The notes: generated by a model from the sequence alone, not told the origin. Shown: positions 34,465-45,340, counted from the first letter of the stretch. The stretch is DNA of 64,000 nt from Bog-159 sp049511415 (GCA_049511415.1 JBEKYC010000036.1:5370-69369); one strand, 5' to 3'. Numbers and translations are program-made.

Positions 34465-36657
34465 ATGGCCGCGCATGCGCGTGGAGCGCTGGCCTGGGCC
34501 GGTCTGGCGATGGCAGCCGCAGCCTGGGGCGGAGAGCGGATCACGCTCTCTCTGGATGGTGAATGGCGGATTGAAGACAGCGTCGCGACGGATACCATCC
34601 CCCGCGAGTGGCATCACAGCGTGCCAGTGCCCGGTTTGGCGCACCTGGCGCAACCCGCCTTTGCGGACGTCGATCGGTTCGACAGCAAAGAAGTAATCTC
34701 CAACCGCGTGCGCAAGGGCCTGCTGCCCGAATCGGCGCTGGTGGAAGGCGCCGGCGTCGCGCACCAGGCTCGCAACTACTTCTGGTACAACCGGACGTTC
34801 CGCGCGCCGTCGCGGAAACAGGCCGCCATTCTGCGCATCAACAAGGCGCAATTCGGCGCCGCCGTGTGGCTGAACGGACAAAAGATCGGAGAACACGCCG
34901 GCTGCTTCACTACCTTTTATTCGGATGTAACACGCGCCATGAACTGGCAGGGAGAAAACCAACTGGTGGTGCGGGTGGGAGCCCACCCGGGAGTCCTGCC
35001 GGTCGATTATCCCACTGGCAGCGATTTCGAAAAAAATCGATGGACGCCAGGGATTTACGACAGTGTGGCGCTGCTGCTGAGCGACAATCCCGTGATCGAA
35101 AGCGTGCAAGTGGCGCCGCATATCGACACGCGCACGATCACAGTGCAGACCCGGCTGAAAAACTATACCGCGGCATCCGCGCGATTCGCTTTAAATCAGC
35201 GGGTGCGGCCCTGGCGCGGCGGGCATGAAGCCGGGCGCGCGGAGCTGCGCGTGGAGCTGGCGGCGGGCGAAGAGAAAATCCTCACACAGACAATCCGTCT
35301 GGACGCGGTCGAACTGTGGACACCCGAGCATCCTTTTCTATACCTGCTCGATACCACCACGGGCGGCGACAGCGCCGCCACGCGTTTCGGCATGCGCGAG
35401 TTCCGCTTCGACACACCCACCCGCCGCGCTTATCTGAACGGCAAGGTCTATTTTCTGCGCGGCTCGAACATCACGCTGCACCGGTTCTTTGAAGATCCTC
35501 TATCGGGCGCGCTGCCCTGGGACGAAGCCTGGGTGCGCAAGCTGCTTATCGATATACCCAAGCGGATGAACTGGAACAGTTTCCGTTTCTGTATCGGCCC
35601 GGTGCCCGACCGATGGTTGGATATCGCGGACGAAGCCGGCCTGCTGATCCAGAACGAATTCTTCATTTGGACCGGCCATCCGGATTGGCGCGGCAAGTAC
35701 AACCGGAACTGGAACGCGGAGGAGATGATCCGGCAGTACGGGGAATGGATGCGCGACAACTGGAACCATCCGAGCGTGGCCATCTGGGACGCCAACAACG
35801 AATCGCTCGATCCTGTTTTCGCCGAGAAGATTATTCCGGCTGTGCGCGGACTGGATCTTTCCAACCGCCCCTGGGAGAACAGCTATAACGGCGCGCTGGG
35901 ACCCGACGATCCGGTAGAGGATCATCCCTATTTATTCCAGAAGGGCAGCGACAAGGACGAGAAGCCGTTCGAGGCGGCCGAGCTAGAGGGTCTGGCGGGC
36001 GCGGGCCGCGCGGGGAGCACGCCCAGCGGGCACGCTTTGATCAACAACGAATACGGCTGGCTGTGGCTCCTGCGCGACGGTACTCCCACCGAACTCACCG
36101 CGAAAGTCTACGAGCACCTTCTGGGCGCCAACGCGCAGCCGCAAGAGAGGCTGGCGCTGGATGGGTATCTGTTGGGCGGCCTCACCGAATATTGGCGCGC
36201 CCACCGGAACTACGCGGCAGTTATGCATTTCGTCTATCTGACGGCGTGCTATCCGGGCGCGTATACCTGCGACAACTTCGCGGACCTCGCGGCGCTGAAA
36301 CTGGAACCGCATTTTGCGGATTACGTGCGCGAGGCATTCAAGCCGGTGGGCGTTTATTTGAATTTCTGGCAACCGAGTCTGGCTCCCGGAACGGATCGCC
36401 GGATTGCGGTGATGATGGTGAACGACACGTACGAGGCGTCCCGCGGCAAAATGGTATTGACGCTGGAGCGCGAGGGCGGCGAGCCGCTCGTTCGTGAGGA
36501 GCAACCGTTCGCCGTGCCTGGCCTGGGGCAGCAAACGTATGCGTTCGAGCTGCACATCCCGCAGGCGAACGGCGCCTTCCTTCTGAAAGCCTCCGCCATC
36601 GCCGACGGGCAGCCGGAGCCCACCATCAGCCGGCGCAAAGTTACGGTTCACGAGTGA
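34465..36657 (+). CDS. Glycoside hydrolase family 2 (beta-galactosidase/mannosidase-like)
   Basis: About 730 residues. A signal peptide (MAAHARGALAWAGLAMAAAA) precedes a jelly-roll sugar-binding domain (ERITLSLDGEWR, then the NYFWYNRTF segment), an Ig-like domain, and a TIM barrel. The acid/base Glu lies in WDANNESLDP and the nucleophile Glu in INNEYGW. It cuts beta-linked galactose, mannose or glucuronate units from plant glycans in the periplasm. ATG 34465 was chosen for the signal peptide. The next gene, GH97, lies 12 bp downstream. Confidence 0.9.
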   Translation: MAAHARGALAWAGLAMAAAAWGGERITLSLDGEWRIEDSVATDTIPREWHHSVPVPGLAHLAQPAFADVDRFDSKEVISNRVRKGLLPESALVEGAGVAHQARNYFWYNRTFRAPSRKQAAILRINKAQFGAAVWLNGQKIGEHAGCFTTFYSDVTRAMNWQGENQLVVRVGAHPGVLPVDYPTGSDFEKNRWTPGIYDSVALLLSDNPVIESVQVAPHIDTRTITVQTRLKNYTAASARFALNQRVRPWRGGHEAGRAELRVELAAGEEKILTQTIRLDAVELWTPEHPFLYLLDTTTGGDSAATRFGMREFRFDTPTRRAYLNGKVYFLRGSNITLHRFFEDPLSGALPWDEAWVRKLLIDIPKRMNWNSFRFCIGPVPDRWLDIADEAGLLIQNEFFIWTGHPDWRGKYNRNWNAEEMIRQYGEWMRDNWNHPSVAIWDANNESLDPVFAEKIIPAVRGLDLSNRPWENSYNGALGPDDPVEDHPYLFQKGSDKDEKPFEAAELEGLAGAGRAGSTPSGHALINNEYGWLWLLRDGTPTELTAKVYEHLLGANAQPQERLALDGYLLGGLTEYWRAHRNYAAVMHFVYLTACYPGAYTCDNFADLAALKLEPHFADYVREAFKPVGVYLNFWQPSLAPGTDRRIAVMMVNDTYEASRGKMVLTLEREGGEPLVREEQPFAVPGLGQQTYAFELHIPQANGAFLLKASAIADGQPEPTISRRKVTVHE

Positions 36658-36669
36658 TCGGCTAATCCT

Positions 36670-38649
36670 ATGCGAAATTCCATTCTGCTGACCGCCGGTT
36701 GTTTGCTCGCGGCAAGCTTCGCGCCTGCGCAAACTGGCCCCGCAATTGTATCCTCCCCGGATGGCCTGATCCAACTGACGTTTTCGACAGCCGCGCCCAA
36801 CGGCCAGTTGACCTATGAGGTGACCTATCGTGGGAAACCGGTGCTCGACCGCTCGGCGATGGGACTCGAGATCGAGAACCAGCCGGTGCTGGGAGCCAAC
36901 CTCCAGATCGCCGCCGTCAAACCATCCAAGATCGATGAAACGTACACCGTGCCCGCGGGAAAATCGCGGACCATACACAACGTCTGCAACACACTGGCGA
37001 TCGATCTGACGGAAACCACGGAACCGCATCGCCGCCTGACCGTGGAAGCACGCGCCTATGACGATGGCGTGGCTTTCCGCTACCTGGTGCCCAGCCAGGA
37101 GGGTCTGCCGCAATTGAAGCTGATAAACGAACGGACCCAGTTCGTGCTGGCTAAGGATGCCACTACGTACCCCCTGATTCTGCGCAACTACCGCACGTCC
37201 TGGGAAGACAACTACCGTACTGTGCCGCTGAGCGGCATCCATCCAGAATCCCTGATCGCCTTGCCGCTATTGACCGAGGTGCCCGGTGTGGCTTTCGTCG
37301 CGATCACGGAGGCCGATATCGACAATTACTCGGGCATGTATCTGAAGCACAGCGAGAAGAATGCGCGCGAACTGGACGCGCGGCTGGCCCCGCACATCGA
37401 CGATGCCAATCTCTCCGTGGACGTGCGCACGCCCGCGCCTTCGCCGTGGCGTGTTTTGATGATCGCCGCGGAGCCGGGACGATTGATCGAATCCCACATC
37501 GTGGACAATCTGAACGCTCCTTCCGTGATTGCCGATACCTCCTGGATCAAGCCGGGCAAAGCCGCTTGGGATTGGTGGTCCGGACCTTACGACGAGAACG
37601 TGAATTTCAAACCGGGTAAGAACACGGCCACCGCAAAGCATTACGTGGACTTCGCCTCCAAGTCGCATTTCGAATATTTCATGCTGGATGCCGGCTGGGC
37701 CGTGCCCAAGAAGGCCGGCCCGAATTCGTCGGGAAGCGATATCACCCAAGTGCAGCCGCAGATCGATATGCCGGAACTGCTGTCCTACGCCAGATCGAAG
37801 AACGTGGGCGTGTGGCTGTGGGCGCACTGGACCGATATAGACCGGCAGATGGAAGAAGCTTTCCCGCTGTACGAAAAGTGGGGTGTGGCCGGCGTCAAGA
37901 TCGATTTCATGGACCGCGACGATCAGTGGATGGTGGAGTTCTATCATCGCGTAGCGAAGCTGGCGGCGGCGCATCACCTGATGGTGGATTTCCACGGCGC
38001 GTATAAACCCGACGGGATCAGCCGCACTTATCCCAACGTGATCACGCGCGAAGGCGTAATGGGGCTGGAATACAACAAGTGGAGCGCGCGCGTGACGCCG
38101 GATCACAACGTGATGCTGCCGTTCACGCGCATGCTGGCCGGGCCTATGGATTACACGCCGGGCGGGTTCCGCAACGCCACGGCAGCGGAGTTCGTCCCGC
38201 GCAATACGGCGCCCATGGTAATGGGCACCCGCGCGCACCAGACCGCGCTCTTCGTGGTCTTCGAGAGCCCGTTCGAAATGGTTTCGGACGATCCGGAAGC
38301 CTACGAGGGGCAGAAGGAACTGGCGTTCCTGAGCGCGGTGCCTTCCTCCTGGGACGAGACCCGCGTGCTAAACGGCAAAGTCGGCGACTACATCACCATC
38401 GGCCGCCGCCACGGCAAAGAATGGTTCGTGGGCAGCATCGCCGGCTCGCACGGCGCGGATCTCGACATACCGCTGGAGTTCTTGCCGCCGGGAGACTTCG
38501 TCGCGGAAGTATATTCCGACGCCCCGGACGCGCAGTACAATCCGACCCATACGGTGCTGGAAGTCAAGAAGGTGGATCGCAGCATGACGCTCAAAGCCAA
38601 GATGGTATCGGGCGGCGGTCAGGCGATTCGCATCCGTCCGGCGGAGTAA
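36670..38649 (+). CDS. Glycoside hydrolase family 97 (alpha-glucosidase/alpha-galactosidase)
   Basis: 659 residues with signal peptide (MRNSILLTAGCLLAASFAPA). The N-terminal beta-sandwich opens AIVSSPDGLIQLTFSTAAPN, typical of GH97. In the barrel, GVAGVKIDFMDRDDQWM and ITREGVMGLEYNKWS mark the catalytic and calcium region. The KIDFMDRDD stretch suggests the retaining alpha-galactosidase-like subgroup, but inverting and retaining members cannot be separated reliably here. It follows GH2 by 12 bp, so both likely degrade the same hemicellulose-type glycan. Confidence 0.92.
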   Translation: MRNSILLTAGCLLAASFAPAQTGPAIVSSPDGLIQLTFSTAAPNGQLTYEVTYRGKPVLDRSAMGLEIENQPVLGANLQIAAVKPSKIDETYTVPAGKSRTIHNVCNTLAIDLTETTEPHRRLTVEARAYDDGVAFRYLVPSQEGLPQLKLINERTQFVLAKDATTYPLILRNYRTSWEDNYRTVPLSGIHPESLIALPLLTEVPGVAFVAITEADIDNYSGMYLKHSEKNARELDARLAPHIDDANLSVDVRTPAPSPWRVLMIAAEPGRLIESHIVDNLNAPSVIADTSWIKPGKAAWDWWSGPYDENVNFKPGKNTATAKHYVDFASKSHFEYFMLDAGWAVPKKAGPNSSGSDITQVQPQIDMPELLSYARSKNVGVWLWAHWTDIDRQMEEAFPLYEKWGVAGVKIDFMDRDDQWMVEFYHRVAKLAAAHHLMVDFHGAYKPDGISRTYPNVITREGVMGLEYNKWSARVTPDHNVMLPFTRMLAGPMDYTPGGFRNATAAEFVPRNTAPMVMGTRAHQTALFVVFESPFEMVSDDPEAYEGQKELAFLSAVPSSWDETRVLNGKVGDYITIGRRHGKEWFVGSIAGSHGADLDIPLEFLPPGDFVAEVYSDAPDAQYNPTHTVLEVKKVDRSMTLKAKMVSGGGQAIRIRPAE

Positions 38650-38670
38650 CCGCTTGGTAGACTTGCTGGT

Positions 38671-39698
38671 ATGAATCGTGCGTGTGCTGCTTGTGTGCTG
38701 ATGGGCGCCGCCGGCTTCGTGCTGCCCGCGCAGACCCTGACGACGCTCCACAATTTCAGTGGCGCTTACGGTGGTGGGCCCTATGCGGGCCTGGTTCAAG
38801 CATCGAATGGGAACTTTTACGGGACGACCATATATGGCGAGGAGTGGGGCGGCGGTGCCGCGTTCGAGATAACGCCGGCGGGCGACTTCACGGCGTTGTA
38901 TGCCTTTTGCCAGGATTGCACTCCAAACGCCGGGACCGTTCCATACGCCGGGCTCGTGCAGTCCGCCTCCGGGAGCTCGTACGGCGCCGCGGGCGGCGGC
39001 GGATTCTACGGCCACGGCGCGGTGTTCGCTGTGACGACTAGCGGCGCGGTATCTGCGGTTTATGGCTTCTGCGCACAAGCCGGTTGTCCGGACGGCAACG
39101 ATCCCCACGGGACGCTGGTGTCTGGCTCCGATGGCAACCTGTATGGCACCACCACGGAAGGCGGGGCAGCCGAAAACGGCACCGTTTTCCAACTCACGCC
39201 GGCCGGCGCTTTGAAGACTCTGTACAGCTTCTGTTCCCAACCCGGATGTGCGGACGGGAGTTCGCCGTTCGCCGGATTGGTGCAGGCGTCCGACGGAAAC
39301 TTTTATGGGTCGACGCAGAAGGGCGGGGCGCACGGCGAAGGTACGGTGTATCGGATCACGCCAGCCGGTACGCTGACGAGGCTCTATAGCTTCTGCTCGC
39401 AAAGCGGCTGCGCGGATGGCGGATATCCGAAGGCGGCGCTGATCGAAGGCAGGGATGGATATCTCTATGGACGACGGTCTACGGCGGCGCGCATGCTGGA
39501 GGAACGATCTTCAAGTTCACCGGTGACGGCAGTCTGACGACCTTATATAGCTTCTGTGCGCAGAGTGGATGCCTGGACGGCGAGAAGCCTTACGCGGGGC
39601 TCATTCAAGCAACCGACGGGAGTTTCTACGGAACCACCTTCTACGGCGGTGTCTTCGGCATCGGCACGGTGTTCCGCTTCTCCCCCGGCTCGGAATAG
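38671..39698 (+). pseudogene. GloVer-repeat exported protein, frameshifted
   Basis: Signal peptide (MNRACAACVLMGAAGFVLPA) then repeats of about 57 residues with the pattern PYAGLVQASNGNFYGTT, GTVFQLTPAGALKTLYSFC and CADGSSPFAGLVQ, known as GloVer-type tandem repeats and predicted to form a beta-propeller-like structure. The first frame stops at 39537. From about 39470 the remaining repeat, GTIFKFTGDGSLTTLYSFC up to GTVFRFSPGSE, continues in another frame to TAG 39696-39698. Adding one A (TATGGA to TATGGAA) joins them. Function unknown; common in acidobacterial secretomes. Confidence 0.8.
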
Positions 39699-39703
39699 TT
39701 GTA

Positions 39704-40687
39704 CTACTTCGCCGGCGTCCCGCCGTGTTCCAGTTCCGCCATGCGCTGGCGGATGGCGGGCACATCGTCCGCCTTCGGGGCAAGGTGCACGTATTTCGCA
39801 AAGTGTTCCAGCGCGCCGTGGGTATCGCCCTTGTCGGCCAGCACCTTGCCCAGCAGCGCCTCGGCAGCCGGATATTCGTGGGTTTTGTCGAGATCGATGG
39901 CCCTGTTCACGGTCCGCTCGGCCACGTCCGCGTGCTTCAACTCGTAGTTGGCCACAGCGTCGTAGTAGTAGATTCCGGGGAATTCCACCGGGTCGAGTTG
40001 TATGGCGCGTTCGCCCAGAGCCGCCGCGTCATCCATCATTTTCGCGGCCACCGCCATGCGGATCAACTGCAGGTAAGGGCGGATGTATTTGGGATCGGCC
40101 TTGAGCGCGTGTTCACAGGCATCGGCCGCTTCCTTCGGTTCGGATTGCTGCTCCCGCACCTCGCCGAGCTGGCTCCAGGCCTGGGCATAATCCGGATATC
40201 GCGCGATGGCGCGCTCGAACTGCTTCCCCGCGTCGGCAAGCTTGCCATCGCCCATCGCCTCCAGGCCCTTGTCATAGGCTTTCGCGGCGTCTTTAGGGAC
40301 GTGCAGAGCGGTCACGGAAACGGTGGAACCTTCGGGATCGCCGATCTGCTTCAGCACGATCACCGCGCCGTCATGCAGCGTGGCGTTGGCCTTCCGGTAA
40401 CCCTTCAGCAGGATGGTGATGACGCACTTATCCTCGAAACGGCGCGCGATCGGGTCGGACCCGGGATCGAGGACTATCTGAACCGTATAGATGATCAACC
40501 CGTCGGTGAACGCGTTTACTATGTGGCACGGAGGCAGATCCACGCCGGCGGGCGAGGGAGTGAACAGCGGCGTCGAAGGCAGATTGCCGCCGCTCTCCAG
40601 GGCGAGTTTGGCGCGATACTGCGGGCTCTCCGCGAAACAGGCGCCCGCCATCACCAGCGCGCAAGCAATCTCGACCGTGCGGGACAT
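39704..40687 (-). CDS. Exported TPR-repeat protein
   Basis: 327 residues from ATG 40687 (MSRTVEIACALVMAGACFA, a signal peptide). The N-terminal 120 residues form a beta-rich domain with DAAKAYDKGLEAMGDGKLAD starting a run of TPR units (KAYDKGLEAMGDGKLADAGK, ARYPDYAQAWSQLGEVREQQ and so on). TPRs bind partner proteins; here the location is periplasmic. It is read away from the SecA-like gene by 29 bp and may share its promoter. Specific function unknown. Confidence 0.8.
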   Translation of the reverse strand: MSRTVEIACALVMAGACFAESPQYRAKLALESGGNLPSTPLFTPSPAGVDLPPCHIVNAFTDGLIIYTVQIVLDPGSDPIARRFEDKCVITILLKGYRKANATLHDGAVIVLKQIGDPEGSTVSVTALHVPKDAAKAYDKGLEAMGDGKLADAGKQFERAIARYPDYAQAWSQLGEVREQQSEPKEAADACEHALKADPKYIRPYLQLIRMAVAAKMMDDAAALGERAIQLDPVEFPGIYYYDAVANYELKHADVAERTVNRAIDLDKTHEYPAAEALLGKVLADKGDTHGALEHFAKYVHLAPKADDVPAIRQRMAELEHGGTPAK

Positions 40688-40716
40688 CGCATGCTCATGG
40701 TAGCGCACGTTGGCCC

Positions 40717-42811
40717 TCAGGCCCCCATGCCCCAAGCCGCCGCGATGGCGAACGGCAGGCGGCGCGCCACTTCATGCTTCCATCGCTCAAACGGCTGGTC
40801 GGTTGTCAGATATGTCCAGACGGCGCCGCGATCGACAGTCCCCGCGCCGTCCGATTCCACCCGCCGCCCGATTTCTTCCGGCAACTCCGCTTCCAGTTCG
40901 CGGAACCACGCGTCGATTTTGAGCAGGTACTCGCGATGCGGATCGCGTCCGCTCAACGAGACCCACTGCACGCCCGAGCGGTATTCGGAAACCCGCGCCC
41001 AGATGCTCCGCCCATGCGTCGTCGATGGCGCGCAGCGTGATGCGCTTTTCGCGGTCCGGCATCGCGCTCTCCAGAATCTCCTGGTGGCGCGCCTGGATCT
41101 TGTTCCGCTGGCCATCGAAGGGGACTTCGTAGCCGTGAAGAAACATGCGCGTATCGAGATGTTGCCCCTCGATCAACCGCTGCAGCGTGCCCGGGTCATC
41201 GCGGTAACGCTCGTCGAGGCCGGCGTACTTCACCATGAGGTCGTCCTCCAGGGAGAGAAAGAAGCGCGACGAACCGGGATCGCCCTGCCGCCCGGCGCGG
41301 CCGCGGAGCTGATTATCGATGCGCCGGCTTTCGTGCTTATTCGTGCCGATCACGTATAGTCCGCCCAACTCGACCACGCCTTCGCCCAGACGGATATCGG
41401 TGCCGCGCCCGGCCATGTTGGTGGAGACCGTGACTGCGCCGCGCTCCCCGGCGCGCGCGACGATGGCCGCCTCGCGCTCGTCGTGGCGCGCATTGAGGAC
41501 CTCGTGCGGCACGTCCGCGAGCAGCGCGCTGAGACGTTCGGAATCGGCCACACTCGCCGTCCCGGCCAGCACCGGTTGGCCGCTCGCGTGAATCCGGCGA
41601 ATTTCGGCGACCACCGCCTGCTCCTTTTCCGCCTTGGTCCGGAAGACGACGTCGGGATGATCGACGCGGATGACCGGACGATGGGTCGGGATCGTCTCGA
41701 CCCGGAGCCCATAAATCCTGGAGAATTCGACCGGCTGGGTGGCGGCGGTGCCGGTCATCCCGCACACCATCGGGTAGAGCGCGACGAGGTGCTGCAAGGT
41801 GATCTGCCCCAGAATCATACCCTGCGATTTGGCGGTGACACTCTCCTTGGCTTCGATGGCCGTGTGCAGCCCGGCCGGCCAGCGGCGGTCGAGCGCGATG
41901 CGTCCTTTGAATTCGTCCACCATCTCGATGACGCCGTGGCGAACGATGTAGTCGACGTCGCGGCGCAGTAGGGCATGCGCGTGCAGCGCCTCGCCGATGG
42001 CTTCGTGGATCGCGAGATTCCGGTCATCGAAGAGGTTGCCGCATCCGAGCGCGCTCTCCACCGCGTGAATTCCGGCGTCCGTGAGCGCGGCGTTGTGCCC
42101 GCCGGGGTCTATCGTAAAATGCTCGCCCACGCGCAACCCGCGCACAATCTGATCGGCCACGTAGGCAGCGCCGCGGTCGCCGGATGCGCCGCCGGCGATC
42201 ACCAGCGGCACGCGCGCTTCGTCGATCAGGATGGAATCGGCCTCGTCGATGACGGCCGCGTGGAACCTGCGGTGGACCTGCTCGTCCGGGCGCATCGCCA
42301 GCCGGTCGCGGAGGAAGTCGAAGCCGATCTCGTTTGGCGTGGCGTAGGTGATATCGGCGGCGTACGCGGCGCGGCGCTCGGTGGGCGTCATCCCCTGCTG
42401 GACGTGGGCAACCGAGAAGCCGAAGAAGCGGTAGATATCGCCCATCCAGGCGGCGTCGCGGCGCGCCAGATAGTCGTTCACGGTCATGACGTGGACGCCC
42501 TGGCGAGCGCGGGCAAACCAGGCGATGGCCGGCACGGCGGCCAGGGTCTTGCCTTCGCCCGTCTGCATTTCGGCGATGGCGCCGCGCGCCAGGGCCAGCG
42601 CCCCGCGCAATTGCACGTCGTACATGTCCTGCCCCAGGATGCGGGAAGCGGCGGTCGCCACCGCCGCGATCCAAGGGCACAGATCCTCGGTTTGGGATGC
42701 GGCGGACCGCAGTTCGGCGTCGCTCAGACGCGCGAAGCGGGCACGCATCGCGTTGATTTGCTCGACGCACGACCGGTCGCGGTCGCGCATCGTATGCAGC
42801 CATTGCAGCAT
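40717..42811 (-). pseudogene. Short SecA-like translocase ATPase, frameshifted near C-terminus
   Basis: The main frame shows all SecA motor signatures: Walker A MQTGEGKTLAA, DEAD box VIDEADSILIDEARVPL, MAGRGTDIRLGEG and QLRGRAGRQGDPGSS. The frame then breaks near 41006, after WAEHL, and the expected HSD/scaffold continuation ARVSEYRSGVQWVSL and EYLLKIDAWFRELE lies in another frame, ending at 40717. Removing one G from GG restores about 697 aa, shorter than housekeeping SecA (usually 840-900) and without the zinc-binding tail. It is a paralogue like SecA2 or a specialised translocase. ATG 42811 follows AGGAGAG. Confidence 0.8.
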
Positions 42812-42888
42812 AGGCTCTCCTATGGACACGCGCAAAACGGGCCTCGGCCCTTTGCGCTTTTGATTGCGGTGTTGACGGACGAAGGCCG

Positions 42889-43161
42889 CTATAAGGAGAG
42901 CGCCGGTGGCGGACGCTGGAATAGAGAGGAATCGAGAAGCGGGACCGTAGCGCCGGCACGCATGGGACCGGCGACGAAAGCCGGCGCCGCGTGACGCGGG
43001 GGCGCGGGTGCTTCGGAGAGTTGTTCGGCGCGATGGCGTCTCCGCTCGCTATAGACGGCCGAGCAAGAAACGCGATTGGTATCGACGCGCGCAACCGGAA
43101 CCGTGAATATGGCGTGGAACAGCAGTAACGCCGATAAACAGGTTGTCAGCCGCGCTCGCAT
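42889..43161 (-). CDS. Small putative exported protein
   Basis: A 90-residue frame with a likely signal peptide (MRARLTTCLSALLLFHAIFT), then a basic and Pro-rich tail. Its coding potential is weak and it has no family I recognise. It precedes the SecA-like gene on the same strand by 78 bp. It could be a substrate or a false call. Confidence 0.4.
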   Translation of the reverse strand: MRARLTTCLSALLLFHAIFTVPVARVDTNRVSCSAVYSERRRHRAEQLSEAPAPPRHAAPAFVAGPMRAGATVPLLDSSLFQRPPPALSL

Positions 43162-43217
43162 CTGTTTCGCAGTATCGCATATTGGAAGCCCGCGCGCGCT
43201 GGTAGAATCAGACCAGG

Positions 43218-44162
43218 ATGTCCCAAAACGGCGCGCTGGACCCCAAGGCGGCGCACGACATGCGGTTCGCGATGCGCCTCTCGCTGGCGTTCGGCTTCCT
43301 GATGTTGGGCGGGAAGACGGCGGCGTATTTGATTACCGGGTCCACGGCAATCCTGTCGGACGCCTCGGAGTCCGTGGTCCATCTGGTGGCGGTGGTGTTC
43401 GCCTGGTTCAGCCTGTGGCTGAGCTTGCGGCCGGCCAACCAACGGTATCTTTACGGCTTCGAAAGAATCACCTTCTTCTCGGCCGGGTTCGAAGGCGCCA
43501 TGATCGTGCTGGCCGCCTTGTTCATTATCGGCGTGACGATCCGGCGGTGCCTGACCGGTTTCGAACTGGTCCATGTGGGCGTGGGCACGCTGTTTACGAT
43601 GGCCACGGCGCTGCTGAACGCCGGGTTGGGATGGTATCTGGTGCGCACGGGAAAGCGGACCCGGTCGCTGATCCTGGAGGCTGACGGGAAACATGTCCTG
43701 ACAGACAGTTGGACCAGCGCCGGCGTGGTGGCCGGGCTAGGCCTGGTGATGTGGACCGGGTGGCGGCCTTGGGATGCGGTCTGCGCGTTCGCGGTAGCGT
43801 TGAACATTCTGTGGTCGGGCGGCCACCTGATCTGGCGCTCGGCCATCGGACTGCTGGACACGGCCGATCCGCGCACCGGCAATCTGCTACGGGAGAGACT
43901 GGACGCGCTGTGCGGCGAGTTGGGCATCCAGTATCACGGCGTGCGGTTCCGCAGCACCGGACAGCGGCTGCTGGTGGAAGTGCACCTGCTGTTCGCCGGT
44001 TCCGAGACCGTGGCGGAGGCGCACCGTCTGGCCACGCTGCTGGAGGAAAGGTTGCCGGATTTGCTGGGGCAACCCACCGAAGTGATCACGCACCTGGAAG
44101 CGCAAGACGACCACGAAGCCGTCCACCGCGCCGTGCATTACACCGGGAAGCCGGGGAGGTGA
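43218..44162 (+). CDS. Cation diffusion facilitator (CDF) metal transporter
   Basis: 314 residues with six membrane helices and a C-terminal cytoplasmic ferredoxin-like domain. The helix-2 metal site is in AILSDASESVVHL (SDxxxxxxH). The helix-5 site is GKHVLTDSWTSAGVV. CDFs export Zn2+, Fe2+ or Co2+ by proton antiport. Ends 82 bp before the esterase gene. The metal cannot be assigned from these motifs alone. Confidence 0.92.
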   Translation: MSQNGALDPKAAHDMRFAMRLSLAFGFLMLGGKTAAYLITGSTAILSDASESVVHLVAVVFAWFSLWLSLRPANQRYLYGFERITFFSAGFEGAMIVLAALFIIGVTIRRCLTGFELVHVGVGTLFTMATALLNAGLGWYLVRTGKRTRSLILEADGKHVLTDSWTSAGVVAGLGLVMWTGWRPWDAVCAFAVALNILWSGGHLIWRSAIGLLDTADPRTGNLLRERLDALCGELGIQYHGVRFRSTGQRLLVEVHLLFAGSETVAEAHRLATLLEERLPDLLGQPTEVITHLEAQDDHEAVHRAVHYTGKPGR

Positions 44163-44244
44163 CGCCATCAGGGGCGCTTTATTGCGGCGCCGGCACGCTC
44201 CCGGTGACCGCTACAGGATCGGTTAAACTTACTGTGTCGCCGAT

Positions 44245-45327
44245 ATGCGCCTCTTTGCCCCTTTTCTCTCACTGTCATTGTTGATGGCTTGCGCAGCCGC
44301 GCAGGCGCAGCAACCCGCCGCCCCCACGCCCACGACGGCAGCCCAGGCTCCCACGCACGATACCAGCTACATCGACGCCCAGGGGACGGCGCACGTCACG
44401 CGGGTGGTTCCCGTTCCGAAGACCGTCAGCACCGAAGCGCAGCGCCGCCTGAGCCGGCCCGAGCCCGATCAGGGTCCGCCACAGTCTCTGGCCGACCGCC
44501 GCAAAGGCACGGATGCCTACACGGCTCGGGCGCGCGTGGAATGGAGCCGCCTGTGCCCCAATCAGATCGTGGAGGAGAAGATTGCCGGTGTTCCGGTTCG
44601 CAAAGTCACACCGGAAGGTGTGCCCGAGGCCAACCGCGACTTAGTGCTGCTCAACCTGCACGGCGGCGGCTTCAACTCGGATTCCGGCTCCTACACGGAG
44701 TCCATTCCCATCGCAGGCTACAGCAAGATCCCGGTGGTCGCCGTGCTCTACCGGCTGGCGCCGGAGCATCCGTTTCCGGCGGCCGTGGATGATTCCGTGG
44801 CCGTGTACAAGGAACTGCTAAAAACGTACAAGCCCAGCCACATCGTGATCTATGGCACTTCGGCAGGCGCCATATTGACCGCCGAGGTGGCCGTGCGCCT
44901 GCAGCAACTGGGCCTGCCGCTCCCCGCGGCTCTCGGCATCTTTAGCGGCCTGGGTGACTTCAGCCGCAGCGGCGACTCGGTGGCGATCTATGGGTTGCGG
45001 GGCTTCTCCGGGCATCTGGATCCACCGCAGCCGGAACCTCGCGACGGAGACTACGCGGCGGCCACCGACCCACGGGATCCCGTGCTCTCGCCGATCTTCT
45101 CCGATCCGCATGGGCTGCCGCCGACGCTGTTCGTCACCAGCGGCCGGGATCTGCTGCTCTCGGGCACGGTCAACCTGCACCGCGCCTACCTGAACGCTGG
45201 CGTGGATGCGCGGCTGGTAGTGTTTGACGCTCTGCCCCACGCCTTCTGGTACGACTCCACGCTGCCTGAAGCCATCGAGGCCAATCACATGATGGCGGAT
45301 TTCTTCGTCAAGCAATTAAGAAAGTAA
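44245..45327 (+). CDS. HSL-family alpha/beta-hydrolase (acetyl-esterase-like)
   Basis: 360 residues with signal peptide (MRLFAPFLSLSLLMACAAAQ). The oxyanion motif LNLHGGGFNSDSG (HGGG) and nucleophile elbow GTSAGAIL (GxSxG) are typical of hormone-sensitive-lipase-like esterases; the catalytic His is in ALPHAFW. It hydrolyses small acyl esters, such as acetyl groups on sugars, in the periplasm, which suits the nearby glycosidases. A Pro/Thr-rich linker (residues about 20-45) follows the signal. Confidence 0.88.
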   Translation: MRLFAPFLSLSLLMACAAAQAQQPAAPTPTTAAQAPTHDTSYIDAQGTAHVTRVVPVPKTVSTEAQRRLSRPEPDQGPPQSLADRRKGTDAYTARARVEWSRLCPNQIVEEKIAGVPVRKVTPEGVPEANRDLVLLNLHGGGFNSDSGSYTESIPIAGYSKIPVVAVLYRLAPEHPFPAAVDDSVAVYKELLKTYKPSHIVIYGTSAGAILTAEVAVRLQQLGLPLPAALGIFSGLGDFSRSGDSVAIYGLRGFSGHLDPPQPEPRDGDYAAATDPRDPVLSPIFSDPHGLPPTLFVTSGRDLLLSGTVNLHRAYLNAGVDARLVVFDALPHAFWYDSTLPEAIEANHMMADFFVKQLRK

Positions 45328-45340
45328 GACCCGGCCAAAC

